Source: Bifidobacterium ramosum
GTDB taxonomy: Bacteria; Actinomycetota; Actinomycetes; Actinomycetales; Bifidobacteriaceae
Assembly: GCF_009299505.1 (NCBI RefSeq)
Contig: NZ_WBSM01000006.1
Location: 124,001-188,000 of the forward strand
Direction of reading: 5' to 3'
Length of the DNA: 64,000 nucleotides
Shown here: positions 8,869 to 18,076 of the stretch, one piece after another
How positions within the stretch are numbered: position 1 is the first letter of the stretch
How the letters are laid out: every line of letters starts with the position of its first letter
Made by a program: the position numbers and the translations under genes
Notes under the pieces: model-generated
What the model was told of the DNA's origin: nothing
Seen by the model: only the letters and a program-made list of their open reading frames with translations
Databases searched by the model: none

Positions 8869-8936
8869 CACATACGTCAACGGACATCCAGCCGATTCCG
8901 TATGCCGAATCGGCTGTATGTCCGTTGACGTATGTG
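8869..8936. repeat. F1 palindrome, copy 1 (core 8879-8926)
   Basis: The 48-bp F1 core is extended outward by ten perfectly paired bases (CACATACGTC / GACGTATGTG), giving a stem close to 30 bp with one mismatch in the arms (CATCCAG versus CTGTATG). It lies between convergent dapF and the VKOR gene. Confidence 0.95.
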
Positions 8937-8991
8937 TGCGGGAGCGACGACGGGCGATCATGACAGTCGTCATTCCTTAACGGATGTATAA

Positions 8992-9051
8992 CCCCTTAAC
9001 GGACATCCAGCCGATCGCACCACGTGAATCGGCTGGATGTCCGTTAAGGGG
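8992..9051. repeat. F1 palindrome, copy 2 (core 8998-9045)
   Basis: F1 core with CATCCAG compensated by CTGGATG, extended by CCCCTT/AAGGGG. A degenerate half-copy (TTAACGGATGTAT) lies just upstream at about 8977. It is in the same convergent gap as copy 1. Confidence 0.95.
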
Positions 9052-9075
9052 TGAGCGCGCGAGGACGCGCGGCCA

Positions 9076-9762
9076 TCACGCGAACAGCGCCGCACCGTCC
9101 TTGACGACGATCAGCACCACGATCGCAAGTACCCACACCACGTCGACCATGAGATCGTAGTTGAGCCGGTAGTACGTACGCAGCCCGCGCGCACGCGACG
9201 GCAGCCCTTGCACGGTCACGGTCGCATGACTCAACGCCATGAACTGCACGGTCGTCGAGAACATGAGCGCGAGGCACCACGGGCACAGCGCATTGATCAC
9301 GAACAGCGACTGCGATGTCAGCCAGTACGAATACGCGATCGCGGCGAGCCCGCCCAGCCACGTGCACGTCGCGAACCAACGCGGCACGGCCACGCGCGCC
9401 AAGCCGATCACCGCGATCGTCACGAACACCGATTCGGCGGCGATGCCGAAGAACGCGTTCGGATAGCTCAATCCGCCGAACTTGACGATCTCCGCCTGCC
9501 ATGACTGCGCAACCGCCGAACAGGACAGCACGCTGTTGATGTCGCAGTCGAGGATCTGGTTGGGGTCGCGCGCGAGCTTGAGCGTTTCGGCCGACAGCAC
9601 GAACGAGACGACCAGTGCCGCAGCGGACGCGACGAGCATGACCAGATACGTCCACGTCGCGGCATGCCGCCAGCCGCGCGGTTCGTCGGGCGCGCCGCCC
9701 GTCGTCTCCGCCTCGTCGATCAGTGGGGCGTTCGTCGTGTCCGTGGTTCGTTCGTTCGTCAT
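9076..9762 (-). CDS. vitamin K epoxide reductase family membrane protein
   Basis: A 228-residue integral membrane protein with about five membrane helices after a 35-residue soluble N-terminus. It has the VKOR pattern: a cysteine pair in the loop after helix 1 (LDCDINSVLSC) and the active-site CPWC in helix 4 (NALCPWCLAL). In actinobacteria VKOR replaces DsbB, reoxidising a DsbA-like periplasmic thiol oxidase using quinone. No DsbA partner is adjacent. GGAAGGA precedes the ATG at 9762. Confidence 0.92.
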   Translation of the reverse strand: MTNERTTDTTNAPLIDEAETTGGAPDEPRGWRHAATWTYLVMLVASAAALVVSFVLSAETLKLARDPNQILDCDINSVLSCSAVAQSWQAEIVKFGGLSYPNAFFGIAAESVFVTIAVIGLARVAVPRWFATCTWLGGLAAIAYSYWLTSQSLFVINALCPWCLALMFSTTVQFMALSHATVTVQGLPSRARGLRTYYRLNYDLMVDVVWVLAIVVLIVVKDGAALFA

Positions 9763-9835
9763 CTCAGGATCCTTCCGCTCGTTGACGGCATGTCATACGG
9801 CATGGTTGTGGCTGAGTTCAGATTACGATGGTCGT

Positions 9836-10720
9836 ATGACTCGTTTCGACATTCCTTCCGAACCGCCGCGTACGGGCTGGGACATCCACTGCCATACGGT
9901 GTTCTCCGATGGCACGGCGACGCCGGCCGCACTGGTCGATCTGGCCAAGGAAACCGGACTCGAGGGCGTGGGCATCTCCGACCACGACACGACCGCCGGA
10001 TGGGTGGCCGCCGAAACCGCGGCGCGCCGGTGCGGCATGCCGCTGCTGCGCGGTACGGAGATCACCGCCGACGACGAGGGCGTTTCGGTGCACATGCTCG
10101 CCTTCCAGTACGATCCGCGCAGCCGGCACATCTGCGAGCTGTTCGAAACGACGCGCGCATCGCGGCTCAAGCGAGTGCGGCGTATGGTCGACCTGCTGTC
10201 CGAGGATTACCCGATCACATGGGAGAGCGTGCTGCGGCAGGTCAAGGAGGGGACGAAGACGACGGTCGGGCGGCCGCACATCGCCGACGCGCTCGTGGCG
10301 GCCGGTGTGTATCCGACCCGGTCCGACGCGTTCGCGGACGTGGTGAGCACATCGAGCAAATACTATATTCCGACGCCGTCGCCGAGCACGCACGAGGTGG
10401 TGCATGCCGTGGGCGAGGCCGGCGGCGTGACGATCATCGCGCACCCCGGCGATCTGAGCCGCAATCCGCGGCTGCTGTCGGACCGGCAGATCGAACGGCT
10501 GATCGGCGAAGGATTGGATGGTCTGGAGGTGTGGCATCGCGGCAATCCGCCCGAGCAGCGTGCGCGGCTGTTGGCGATCGCGCGCCGGCACGGGCTGCTG
10601 GTGACCGGCGGCTCCGACTGGCATGGCGCCGGCAAGCCGAACGTGCTGGGGGAGAACCTCACCGATGCGGCCACGGTGGCCGAGATCGTGCGACGTGGCG
10701 CGATTCCGCTGTGGCGGTGA
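9836..10720 (+). CDS. PHP-domain metal-dependent phosphoesterase
   Basis: A 294-residue PHP-fold hydrolase. Metal ligands are visible in order: DIHCHTVFSDG, ISDHDTT, GTEIT, IAHPGD and GSDWHG. It is similar to the family including 3',5'-nucleoside bisphosphate and oligoribonucleotide phosphatases (TrpH/YciV-like); the exact substrate is inferred. TACGAT lies 6 nt before the ATG at 9836, so the transcript is probably leaderless; the longer open frame upstream overlaps the VKOR gene and is not used. Confidence 0.88.
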   Translation: MTRFDIPSEPPRTGWDIHCHTVFSDGTATPAALVDLAKETGLEGVGISDHDTTAGWVAAETAARRCGMPLLRGTEITADDEGVSVHMLAFQYDPRSRHICELFETTRASRLKRVRRMVDLLSEDYPITWESVLRQVKEGTKTTVGRPHIADALVAAGVYPTRSDAFADVVSTSSKYYIPTPSPSTHEVVHAVGEAGGVTIIAHPGDLSRNPRLLSDRQIERLIGEGLDGLEVWHRGNPPEQRARLLAIARRHGLLVTGGSDWHGAGKPNVLGENLTDAATVAEIVRRGAIPLWR

Positions 10721-10742
10721 GGCGCGCGGCCGCATACGCAAG

Positions 10743-10773
10743 AACGGGGACCGTCCTATCGACGGTCCCCGTT
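10743..10773. terminator. terminator hairpin between convergent genes
   Basis: AACGGGGACCGTC and its perfect complement around a 5-nt loop, ending in GTTTG, 22 nt after the PHP gene stop. Confidence 0.75.
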
Positions 10774-10820
10774 TGTCGTGCAGTGCGGCTTGTGACGAGT
10801 CCACCGCGCGATTCGCTGGT

Positions 10821-11045
10821 TTACAGCGCGCCGAATCCGACGGCGTGCTTGGTTTCCGAGCCGACGATCGCATAGCCGAGCGCGTCGGCCGGCACGATGA
10901 TATGACGGCCCTTGTCGTCGGTCAGTTCGATCGGCTGATGGTCGGCGACCGCCTTGCCGATCACCGCGTTCACCTCGTCGGCGTTCTGCTCGGTGCTGAA
11001 CGTGACGGTACGCGCCACGTTGCGGATGCCCAGTTCGATGTCCAT
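10821..11045 (-). CDS. DUF3107 family protein
   Basis: A small protein of 74 residues typical of actinobacteria. It begins MDIELGIRNVARTVTFST and carries the central ELTDDKGRHIIVPADALGY pattern, a predicted compact alpha/beta fold; no enzymatic motif. AAAAGGAG precedes the ATG at 11045. Its function is not established. It sits between the PHP gene (convergent) and the phosphotransferase-like gene. Confidence 0.85.
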   Translation of the reverse strand: MDIELGIRNVARTVTFSTEQNADEVNAVIGKAVADHQPIELTDDKGRHIIVPADALGYAIVGSETKHAVGFGAL

Positions 11046-11161
11046 GATGCTCCTTTTTCGTTAGATTGATCGTCGTCGGGCCGGCGACTGCCCGCCCGAC
11101 GGTTGGTCATGATTGCCATTGTGCCAGCGATCGCGTCGCGGGGACGGTTCGCCGGCGTCCA

Positions 11162-12823
11162 TTACGCTTTCGGCGTGCGATCGCCGGTATCGTCGTTGTC
11201 GTCGTGCGCCGGTTGGCTTGCCGGCTGATGTGCCGCCGCAACGGCCGGCTGACTGGTGGACGATACCGCCGATGTCGCCGATACGGCCGGCGCGGACGGA
11301 TTCGTCGCCGGCCGTACGACCTGACCGGTGCCGGTCGTCAGCCCCTGTCGCAGCATGCGCGCGTGCGTCGCCGTCTCCAGTCCGAGCTGCGCGTCACGCA
11401 GCGCACGCTCCTCCTGCTCGAGCAGCGGGATCGCGATGGTCGGCGCCGCATCGACGCGCGGTTCGCTGTCGTTGGTGTCGTCGGCCAGCTCGTCGACGAT
11501 GCCCTCGCTCATCACGCTGCCGGTGAGCGGATTGAACGCGATCGTCGCGGACGATACGGCGGCGTCCGCGTACGTGCCGGCGGCGTACGTCTGCGGACGC
11601 GTCGAACCGGTCGCCTGCGGTGCCGCGGCACGGGCGGCGGCACCGGCCACCACGTCGGCGGAGCCGGTGCGGTCCAAGTCACCGGTCGAATCGGACGGAT
11701 CGGTGGACTCGACGCCGACCGGACGCTGCGCCGCACCGGCGGCACCCGCCGCGGCCGCCCGCCGGCGTTCGTTCTCGTTGAGCAGCGTGCCCACGGTGAT
11801 CGTCGACGGAGGCTTCTGCCCGCTCGCCGCGGCGCCGGCGGCCTTCGGCTGGCCGGCCGCGGCCCCGGAACGCTGCTTGATGACGCCGAGCTGGTGCGCC
11901 AGCCGATCCACCTGCGCCTTGAACTGCATGATCTTCACGTTGTCGGCGCGGTTCAACGCCTGAATGAATTCGCCCACTTGCTCCATCTGCAGCCACAGAT
12001 TGGCGCGCAGCATGATCAGATCATCCAACCGCGACCCCATCATGCGCCCGTAGGCGGCAAGCACCGCATTGCGATGCGATTCATCGAGCTTGGCGAAGAT
12101 CCACGCCAGATCACGCGCCGGATCATTGACCTGCATGCGCTGCCAGTTGGAGATCGCGGTGATCGTCGAACCGGAGAACAGCACGTCGCCGTCCTCGAAC
12201 CCGCCGTGCACGAAGCACGTGGAGAACGACCACAGCCCTTCCGTGCCGATGATCCGCTCCCAGCTGCCGGTGATTTCCGACGGAATATGGCCGGCCGCGC
12301 GCAGTCGTGTGATCCACGCCGTCAACTGCGCGTGGATCTGCCCGGTCGTGAACGCCGGCCAGCCGCCCGTCTGGGCGACGGACGCGGGCAGACGATGGAT
12401 CGCGCCGATCGCCGTGCCGATCGCCGAACAGTCGTCCAACGTGAGCAGGTCGAGGTTGCGCGCCTGACCGTCCTGATGCGCGATGACCATCACCGCCTGC
12501 GTGCCGGTCGGGCCGTTCGCCTGCGAACCGTCGTTGAATGCCAACACCTGATCGAGCGCAATGCCGAGCCCGCCCGGTTCGCGGGCCTGCGCCAACGTGC
12601 CGGCCGCGCGCACACGGGCCGCGAGCCGCTTGCGGCCGGCCTCGCCGTCGGACGCGTACACGTCGTACAGACGGCCGGCGGAATCCTGCACCACGGCGAA
12701 ATCAATGCCGTTCGCCGAATCCACGGCATTCGACGGCGTACCCGCGCGCACCCCGGCGACGACGATGTTCGGCATGACCGCGGAGGTGAGGGCCGCCAAC
12801 TTGAGCTTGCTTCGATCAATCAC
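11162..12823 (-). CDS. phosphotransferase-fold protein with degenerate active site
   Basis: A 553-residue protein. Residues 1-320 have the aminoglycoside-phosphotransferase fold order: an N-lobe, then CFVHGGFEDGDVLF where active kinases have HGDxxxxN, then ITAISNWQR where the DFG-like D(W) is expected. Both the catalytic Asp and the metal Asn/Asp positions look substituted, so it may be a pseudokinase. Residues after about 330 are Ala/Pro/Thr-rich and low in complexity, with a heptad-like stretch near FKAQVDRLAHQL. It starts with GTG at 12823, with TAGGGT six nt upstream, and is divergent from the UvrD-like helicase. Cellular role unknown. Confidence 0.7.
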   Translation of the reverse strand: MIDRSKLKLAALTSAVMPNIVVAGVRAGTPSNAVDSANGIDFAVVQDSAGRLYDVYASDGEAGRKRLAARVRAAGTLAQAREPGGLGIALDQVLAFNDGSQANGPTGTQAVMVIAHQDGQARNLDLLTLDDCSAIGTAIGAIHRLPASVAQTGGWPAFTTGQIHAQLTAWITRLRAAGHIPSEITGSWERIIGTEGLWSFSTCFVHGGFEDGDVLFSGSTITAISNWQRMQVNDPARDLAWIFAKLDESHRNAVLAAYGRMMGSRLDDLIMLRANLWLQMEQVGEFIQALNRADNVKIMQFKAQVDRLAHQLGVIKQRSGAAAGQPKAAGAAASGQKPPSTITVGTLLNENERRRAAAAGAAGAAQRPVGVESTDPSDSTGDLDRTGSADVVAGAAARAAAPQATGSTRPQTYAAGTYADAAVSSATIAFNPLTGSVMSEGIVDELADDTNDSEPRVDAAPTIAIPLLEQEERALRDAQLGLETATHARMLRQGLTTGTGQVVRPATNPSAPAVSATSAVSSTSQPAVAAAHQPASQPAHDDNDDTGDRTPKA

Positions 12824-12968
12824 AGTACTACCCTAATACATCCCGGGGCTCAACCAGGGTCGATCGTGCCGCAATTCGCACGGCAATACGGGCGATTTCC
12901 GCCGCCGACGCCTCCGCCGGCGCGCGCGGCGGGACGCCGAGGGGCAGAGCGCCTGCCACAATGGGCTC

Positions 12969-14588
12969 ATGAACTCAACGGCGGACGACATTCTCCAAGG
13001 TCTGGACGAGGCGCAGCGCACGGCCGCGACCACCGTGCACGGCCCCGTGCGCATCATCGCGGGCGCGGGAGCCGGCAAGACGCGCACTGTCACGCGGCGC
13101 ATCGCCTACGCCTGCGCCAGCGGGGCATGGGATCCGGCCGGCACGCTCGCCGTCACCTTCTCGGTCAAGGCCGCCGCGGAGATGCGTTCGCGACTTGGCC
13201 GGCTCGGCGTCGGCGATGCGGTGCGGGCCGCCACGTTCCACTCCGCCGCGCTCAGCCAGCTGCGGCACGTGTGGGAGGACATCTGTGACGCGCCGTTTCC
13301 GCACGTCGCTGACGATCAGGAACCGCGCCGACTCGTCGACACCGCGTTGCAGCGCGTCTGCGGTGGCGCGACAAACGGTGAGCCCGCGGATATGCTCACC
13401 GTGCGCGACGTGCAGGCCGAGATCAACTGGGCGAAGGTGTCGCTCATCGCTCCCGACGACTACCAGCGCGTCTGCGCCGCCACGCATCGCCGCCCGCCGG
13501 CCGGGCTCGACCCGCAGCGGTTCGCCGACGTCTATCTCGCGTACGAGCAGGAGAAGACCGCACGCGGGCTCATCGACTTCGACGACATCCTGCTCATCGC
13601 CTGCCATGTGCTCGACGAGTTCGACGAGGCCGCCGAGTCGATCCGCCGGTCGATCCGGTGGCTCACGGTCGACGAATACCAGGACGTCTCGCCGCTGCAG
13701 CACCGACTGATGACCCTGTGGCTGGACGATAACCGCAACGTGTGCGTCGTCGGCGACCCCGCGCAAACGATCTACTCGTTCGCCGGCGCCAGCAGTTATG
13801 ATCTACTCGCTTTCGCCGACCAGTTCGGCAAGCCGGCAGCCGACGTGAGCCTCAACACCGACTATCGCTCGACGCCGCAGATCGTGGCGTATGCGAACCG
13901 GGTGCTCGCCAAGTCTCCGGTGCGGCAGGATTACCTGCGGTTGACGTCCGCGCGTCAGGACGGCGCGCGCGTCGCGCACACCGTATACGACACCGACGCC
14001 GACGAGGCGCGCGGCGTGGCCGGACGCCTCGCGCGGCTGGTGCGGCAGGGCGTCAATCCGGCGGACTGCGCGGTGCTGACCCGCATCAACGCGCAGCAGC
14101 GGGCGGTCTGCGCGGCGCTGCGCGAGGCGGGGCTGCGATATCGCGTGCGGCGTGACGCCGGATGGTCCGGCGCCGGGGCGGATCTGGCCGAGGACGCGGT
14201 GGCGCGGCAGGCGTTGATGGATGCGCTGGCGGCGGGGGAGCGGCCCGGGAGCGGCGGACGTGACGGTGCCGCCGGTGCCGGGGGCGTTGATGGTGACGGA
14301 CACGGCGACGGTGCGGGTGCTGGTCGTGGTGCGGTTGCGGCGCTGGGTGCGGTGACCGTGTCGACCGTGCACGCCTCGAAGGGTCTGGAGTTCCGGCACG
14401 TGTTCGTGATCGGCTGTTCGGAAGGGTTGATGCCGTACGGTTCGCCGGCCGGTGGCGACGCGTTGGAGGAGGAGCGGCGGCTCATGTACGTGGCCGTGAC
14501 CCGTGCCGAGGACAGCCTGCACATGTCGTACGCGCGTACCAAGGATGGCGCCGGCGGCCGTCCCCGCACCGTCAGCCGATTCCTGTGA
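12969..14588 (+). CDS. UvrD/PcrA-like superfamily 1 helicase, short form
   Basis: A 539-residue ATP-dependent DNA helicase. Motifs in order: Q motif LDEAQRTAA, Walker A AGAGAGKTRT, Walker B VDEYQDVSP, motif III GDPAQTIYSFAGA, motif IV NTDYRST, motif V STVHASKGLEF and motif VI VAVTRAED. This most resembles actinobacterial UvrD2. It is shorter than the usual 680-720 residues: the 2B region after residue 400 is reduced to a Gly/Ala-rich linker and there is no HRDC tail. CACAAT lies six nt before the ATG. It probably acts in DNA repair. Confidence 0.88.
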   Translation: MNSTADDILQGLDEAQRTAATTVHGPVRIIAGAGAGKTRTVTRRIAYACASGAWDPAGTLAVTFSVKAAAEMRSRLGRLGVGDAVRAATFHSAALSQLRHVWEDICDAPFPHVADDQEPRRLVDTALQRVCGGATNGEPADMLTVRDVQAEINWAKVSLIAPDDYQRVCAATHRRPPAGLDPQRFADVYLAYEQEKTARGLIDFDDILLIACHVLDEFDEAAESIRRSIRWLTVDEYQDVSPLQHRLMTLWLDDNRNVCVVGDPAQTIYSFAGASSYDLLAFADQFGKPAADVSLNTDYRSTPQIVAYANRVLAKSPVRQDYLRLTSARQDGARVAHTVYDTDADEARGVAGRLARLVRQGVNPADCAVLTRINAQQRAVCAALREAGLRYRVRRDAGWSGAGADLAEDAVARQALMDALAAGERPGSGGRDGAAGAGGVDGDGHGDGAGAGRGAVAALGAVTVSTVHASKGLEFRHVFVIGCSEGLMPYGSPAGGDALEEERRLMYVAVTRAEDSLHMSYARTKDGAGGRPRTVSRFL

Positions 14589-14619
14589 CTCCGCTCCACG
14601 GAGCCGTCCCGCCTACCCC

Positions 14620-14667
14620 AACGGACATACAGCCGAAAAAGTGGTCCGGATCGGCTGTATGTCCGTT
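14620..14667. repeat. F1 palindrome, copy 3
   Basis: AACGGACATACAGCCGA / TCGGCTGTATGTCCGTT with a 14-nt loop, flanked by CCCC and GGGG. It is the first of three F1 copies filling the 375-bp gap between the convergent helicase and HU genes. Confidence 0.95.
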
Positions 14668-14722
14668 GAGGGGAAGGCTGATTCCCAGAAGACCTTCCTC
14701 CTCTTTCCGGCTCACCATCCCT

Positions 14723-14770
14723 AACGGACATACAGCCGATTTCGACGGTGTTTTCGGCTGTATGTCCGTT
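14723..14770. repeat. F1 palindrome, copy 4
   Basis: F1 core starting 103 bp after copy 3, flanked by CCCT and AAGGGGG. The left arm has GCCGATT and the right arm TCGGC preceded by TTT. Confidence 0.95.
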
Positions 14771-14830
14771 GAAGGGGGATGAGGGATGAAGGGCGGGAAC
14801 GGTCTGTTGAGGTATTGGTCCCCTCCCTTT

Positions 14831-14878
14831 AACGGACATACAGCCGATTTTCCTGCCCGAATCGGCTGTATGTCCGCT
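14831..14878. repeat. F1 palindrome, copy 5
   Basis: F1 core starting 108 bp after copy 4. The right arm ends CCGCT instead of CCGTT. The stem is extended by CCCTTT / AAAAGGGG. Confidence 0.95.
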
Positions 14879-14899
14879 AAAAGGGGAGCAGGCATAGAA

Positions 14900-14929
14900 A
14901 AAGCCCCGACCTCCGATGGTCGGGGCTTT
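14900..14929 (-). terminator. intrinsic terminator of the HU gene
   Basis: Stem AAAGCCCCGACC with its perfect complement and a 6-nt loop. Read on the minus strand it is followed by a T-run, placed 35 nt after the HU stop. Confidence 0.85.
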
Positions 14930-14963
14930 CATATCGCCCATAGGGGCCGCCGAGCGGAACCGC

Positions 14964-15245
14964 TTACTCGGTGACGGCCTTCTTCAGCAGGGAGCCGGCG
15001 GACAGCTTCACGCCGTAGGTGGCCGGGATCTCGATGGTCTCGCCAGTGCGCGGGTTGCGGCCGGTGCGGGCGGCGCGCTTGACACGCTCGGCAGAGAACA
15101 GGCCGGTCAGCTTCAGGCCCTCACCGGAGCGCATGGCCTCGATGAACACGTCCTGGAAGGCGTTGACAGCCGCCTCGGCCTGAGCCTTGGTCAGGTTGGA
15201 CTTCTGGGCGATCTTCGAGACGAGATCAGACTTGTTGTATGCCAT
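14964..15245 (-). CDS. hup: HU-family DNA-binding protein
   Basis: A nucleoid protein of 93 residues that bends DNA as a dimer. It is full length for HU. The N-terminal helices begin MAYNKSDLVSKIAQKS, and the DNA-binding arm carries the signature GRNPRTGETIEIPA. It lacks the Lys-rich C-terminal extension of mycobacterial HupB. AGAAGGA precedes the ATG. A T-run terminator follows, then three F1 palindromes. Confidence 0.95.
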   Translation of the reverse strand: MAYNKSDLVSKIAQKSNLTKAQAEAAVNAFQDVFIEAMRSGEGLKLTGLFSAERVKRAARTGRNPRTGETIEIPATYGVKLSAGSLLKKAVTE

Positions 15246-15438
15246 AAAGCATCCTTCTTGAGTCAGGGGATGGTCCTCCTAGGTCGAACCATCCACACGT
15301 TCATACTGAATAATAGCGCACGATCGGGCCAAATTCCGCATTTTTCAAGGGTTTTCGCGTGAATTTGTCCCGAAAGCGGTCATCGCGCGCATCCGGGGAC
15401 CGACCGCATCGTCATCGCCGACCCCCCATCCCCGGCGA

Positions 15439-17997
15439 TCAGATCAGCCCGCGACGGTCCAGCCATTTCATCGCGACGGCGCCCAACGGAATACGGATCC
15501 AGAAGAACACCACGCGGTACAGCAGCGTCGCCGACAACGCCACGCCCGCGGGCACGCCCATCGCGCCGAACGACACCGTCAACGCCGCTTCGACGCCGCC
15601 CAGACCGCCCGGCGTCGGCACCGAAGAACCGACCGCATTGGCGATCATGAAGATGAAGAACGTCTCGATCGGATTGGTCATCTGGCCGAACGCCAGCAGC
15701 GCCGCCCAGAATCCCAGACCGGTCGCCACGTTGAGCACCAGCATGCCCGCGATGCTCGGCAGCAGCTTCACCGGATCGGACAGGATGTCGACCAGCTGCC
15801 GCGCATACGTCTTCACCAGCGGCAGCACGGTGCGCGCGACGAAATGCCGCACCGGCGGAATCATCATCGCCACGGCCAGCAGCATCAGCGCCACGCCCAG
15901 CACCACGATCAGCGTGTTCGTCGGAATCATGCTGCTCAACGCGTCGCTGCCGGTGAACAGACCCACCGCCAGCGTCAGCAGCACGGTGCCCGCGTAATAC
16001 ACCACCAGCACGGCACCCATGATCGCGGTCGCCGCCGTGTTGCGATACCCGCTTTTACGCAGGAACTGCAGGTTCACGAACGCCGGACCGACGCCGGCCG
16101 GCATCGACACCATCGCGAAGCTCTGCGCCACCTGCGACATGAACACGCCCGCGGGATCGCGCCGGTCGCGGTCCACGAACGCACCCAGTTCGAGCGCCGA
16201 TCCGAGCCATGCGACCAGACCGAGCAGCAGACAGACGGCCGCCATCATCGGATTCGCGTTGCGCACCGCCGCGATCGCCTCGTCCGGTTTGAGCTGCGTG
16301 AACATCACCGACACCGCGACCACGAGCAGCGCCAGACCAACGAACGAGCGCAGGCTGAACCGCGACAACGTCACCGGTTCGATCGTCTCGGCCGTGTCCT
16401 CCGGCACCAGGTCGCGCAGCCGGGCGCGCAGATCGTCCAGCACATGGCCGTTCCACCCGTCCAACGCGCGGGTGGCCTTCGGCACGGCGGTCTTCTGGAC
16501 GAACGGGATCAGCCCGGCCAGCGTGTCGGCGCCCCATACGAGCCGGCCCGCCGCCACCGCCCGTTCGGTGCCGATCAGCGCGGACAGCAATGCCAGCAGC
16601 TGCACCTGATCGAGCGCGACATTTGCGGCCGTGCTCGCGTCGTCGCCGTTCTGCCATCCGGCGATGATCGGCGTGCCGGACTCCAGCCGCGCCAGCGCGT
16701 CCGGCGTGATGCGCCGGTGCGTGTACCCGCGGCGGTTCGCCACCGACAGGAACCGCATGAGCGCGATGGCGTCGTCGTCGGTGAGCGTGTTGAGATTGCA
16801 TTCGTGCATGATGTCGCTGCCCTGCAGCACGAGGATCGATGACTCGCCGGTGTCGGCCACGCCGTAGACGCGCGGCGTCGGCAGCCCGCAGTTCTTCAGC
16901 CCCAGGATCATCGCCATGTGATGCTGCGTCGCCTCGCGCGGCGAACGGTCGCGGCGCATGGACACGCCGGTGAACCGGATCCACTGCCACAGCTGGCGCA
17001 TGTAGCCGGCGGTGTGCAGTTGGCTGTCGAGCACGGAGATCACGAAATGACGGCCGCGGTCGTCCTCGGCGTCGTAACGGCGCGACCGTTCGACCAGATC
17101 GTCGTCGAGCACTGCACGGGGCGTCGCGCCGGACGCGTCGGCGTCGCGGTCGATCTGGCGTGACAGGTGTGTCAGATGCAGATCGATGCCCGCCAACGCC
17201 TGCGTGAGTTCGGTGCCCCACGCGCCCTGGTTCTTCGTGCCGACCGCGAACCGCAGCAGCATGCCGATCAGACGGCCGACGGCGAACGACACCAGCACGC
17301 CGGACACGGAGTTGATCGACAGCAGCACCAGTAGCGCGGCCACGGTGTACAGGATGTTCCAGCCCCATTTGACGGTGGAGCGCGTGCGGCGCGGGCCCGC
17401 GGCGGTCAGCAGCGCCGCCGCCCCCGCATAGAAGTCCGGCAGCAGACTGGAGCCGGTCCAGCTGTTGGGCGAGCTCAGCGCCGCGATCAGCGTGGCGTCG
17501 CCGAAATGCGACATGGCCAATGAAATGCCCCAGACCGCGCCCAGCGAACCGAACATCGCCAGCACCGACAGCGCGGCCTGCATCCACGCGCGATTCAGCA
17601 GCAGCTGCGCGACCACCATCACCACGATCGACACAATGGCCAGCTGCTGCAGCAGCGTGGTCGGCAGGTCGACCATCCAGTTGAGCGCCTGCCCGGCGGT
17701 ATGCGCGTCCGTCTCCACGCCGGTGGTGATGCCGCGCAGATACATGGCCGACAGCATGGCGACCGCCGCAAGGATGACGGCGGCGCCGGCCCGCAGCAGA
17801 TCGCCGACGTCGTGGATGCGTTTCGGCGGCACGTCGTCGATGATCGGCATGCCGGACGGCCGTGTCCGCTCGTCCGCGGAGATCGGCCGGTCCGGGTGGA
17901 TCGGGGACGGCGACGGAATATCGTGCGTAGAACGCGATTCCGCCGGCGAGCCGGTGTGCTCGTCGGCGGAATCGGTCGCATGTTTCTGATCGGTCAT
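15439..17997 (-). CDS. large membrane protein with flippase-like (UPF0104/YbhN) C-terminal domain
   Basis: An 852-residue membrane protein. A hydrophilic N-terminus (1-60) precedes several membrane helices (about 65-260). A soluble middle region (about 270-540) resembles a degenerate kinase or phosphotransferase lobe, with GYTHRRITPDALARLE. The C-terminal half has seven to eight helices and the lysylphosphatidylglycerol-synthase TM-like pattern, with VGSSVPTPGGLGGVEAAL near residue 790. YbhN-like domains are thought to move or modify lipids at the membrane. AAGGG lies before the ATG. It begins 79 nt after purB in the same direction and may share its transcript. Confidence 0.8.
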   Translation of the reverse strand: MTDQKHATDSADEHTGSPAESRSTHDIPSPSPIHPDRPISADERTRPSGMPIIDDVPPKRIHDVGDLLRAGAAVILAAVAMLSAMYLRGITTGVETDAHTAGQALNWMVDLPTTLLQQLAIVSIVVMVVAQLLLNRAWMQAALSVLAMFGSLGAVWGISLAMSHFGDATLIAALSSPNSWTGSSLLPDFYAGAAALLTAAGPRRTRSTVKWGWNILYTVAALLVLLSINSVSGVLVSFAVGRLIGMLLRFAVGTKNQGAWGTELTQALAGIDLHLTHLSRQIDRDADASGATPRAVLDDDLVERSRRYDAEDDRGRHFVISVLDSQLHTAGYMRQLWQWIRFTGVSMRRDRSPREATQHHMAMILGLKNCGLPTPRVYGVADTGESSILVLQGSDIMHECNLNTLTDDDAIALMRFLSVANRRGYTHRRITPDALARLESGTPIIAGWQNGDDASTAANVALDQVQLLALLSALIGTERAVAAGRLVWGADTLAGLIPFVQKTAVPKATRALDGWNGHVLDDLRARLRDLVPEDTAETIEPVTLSRFSLRSFVGLALLVVAVSVMFTQLKPDEAIAAVRNANPMMAAVCLLLGLVAWLGSALELGAFVDRDRRDPAGVFMSQVAQSFAMVSMPAGVGPAFVNLQFLRKSGYRNTAATAIMGAVLVVYYAGTVLLTLAVGLFTGSDALSSMIPTNTLIVVLGVALMLLAVAMMIPPVRHFVARTVLPLVKTYARQLVDILSDPVKLLPSIAGMLVLNVATGLGFWAALLAFGQMTNPIETFFIFMIANAVGSSVPTPGGLGGVEAALTVSFGAMGVPAGVALSATLLYRVVFFWIRIPLGAVAMKWLDRRGLI

Positions 17998-18076
17998 CAG
18001 AACCCTTCGCGATTGACTACATCAGTGCGTCGGTTGCACGCCGGCCCATCCGGCCGCCACGCAACCGACCGTCCGG

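Noticed and set aside
14620..14878. Short frames translating the F1 hairpins (NGHTAD...GCMSV type peptides)
   Set aside because: The same peptide appears in many unrelated gaps only because the DNA palindrome is repeated; no ribosome sites.
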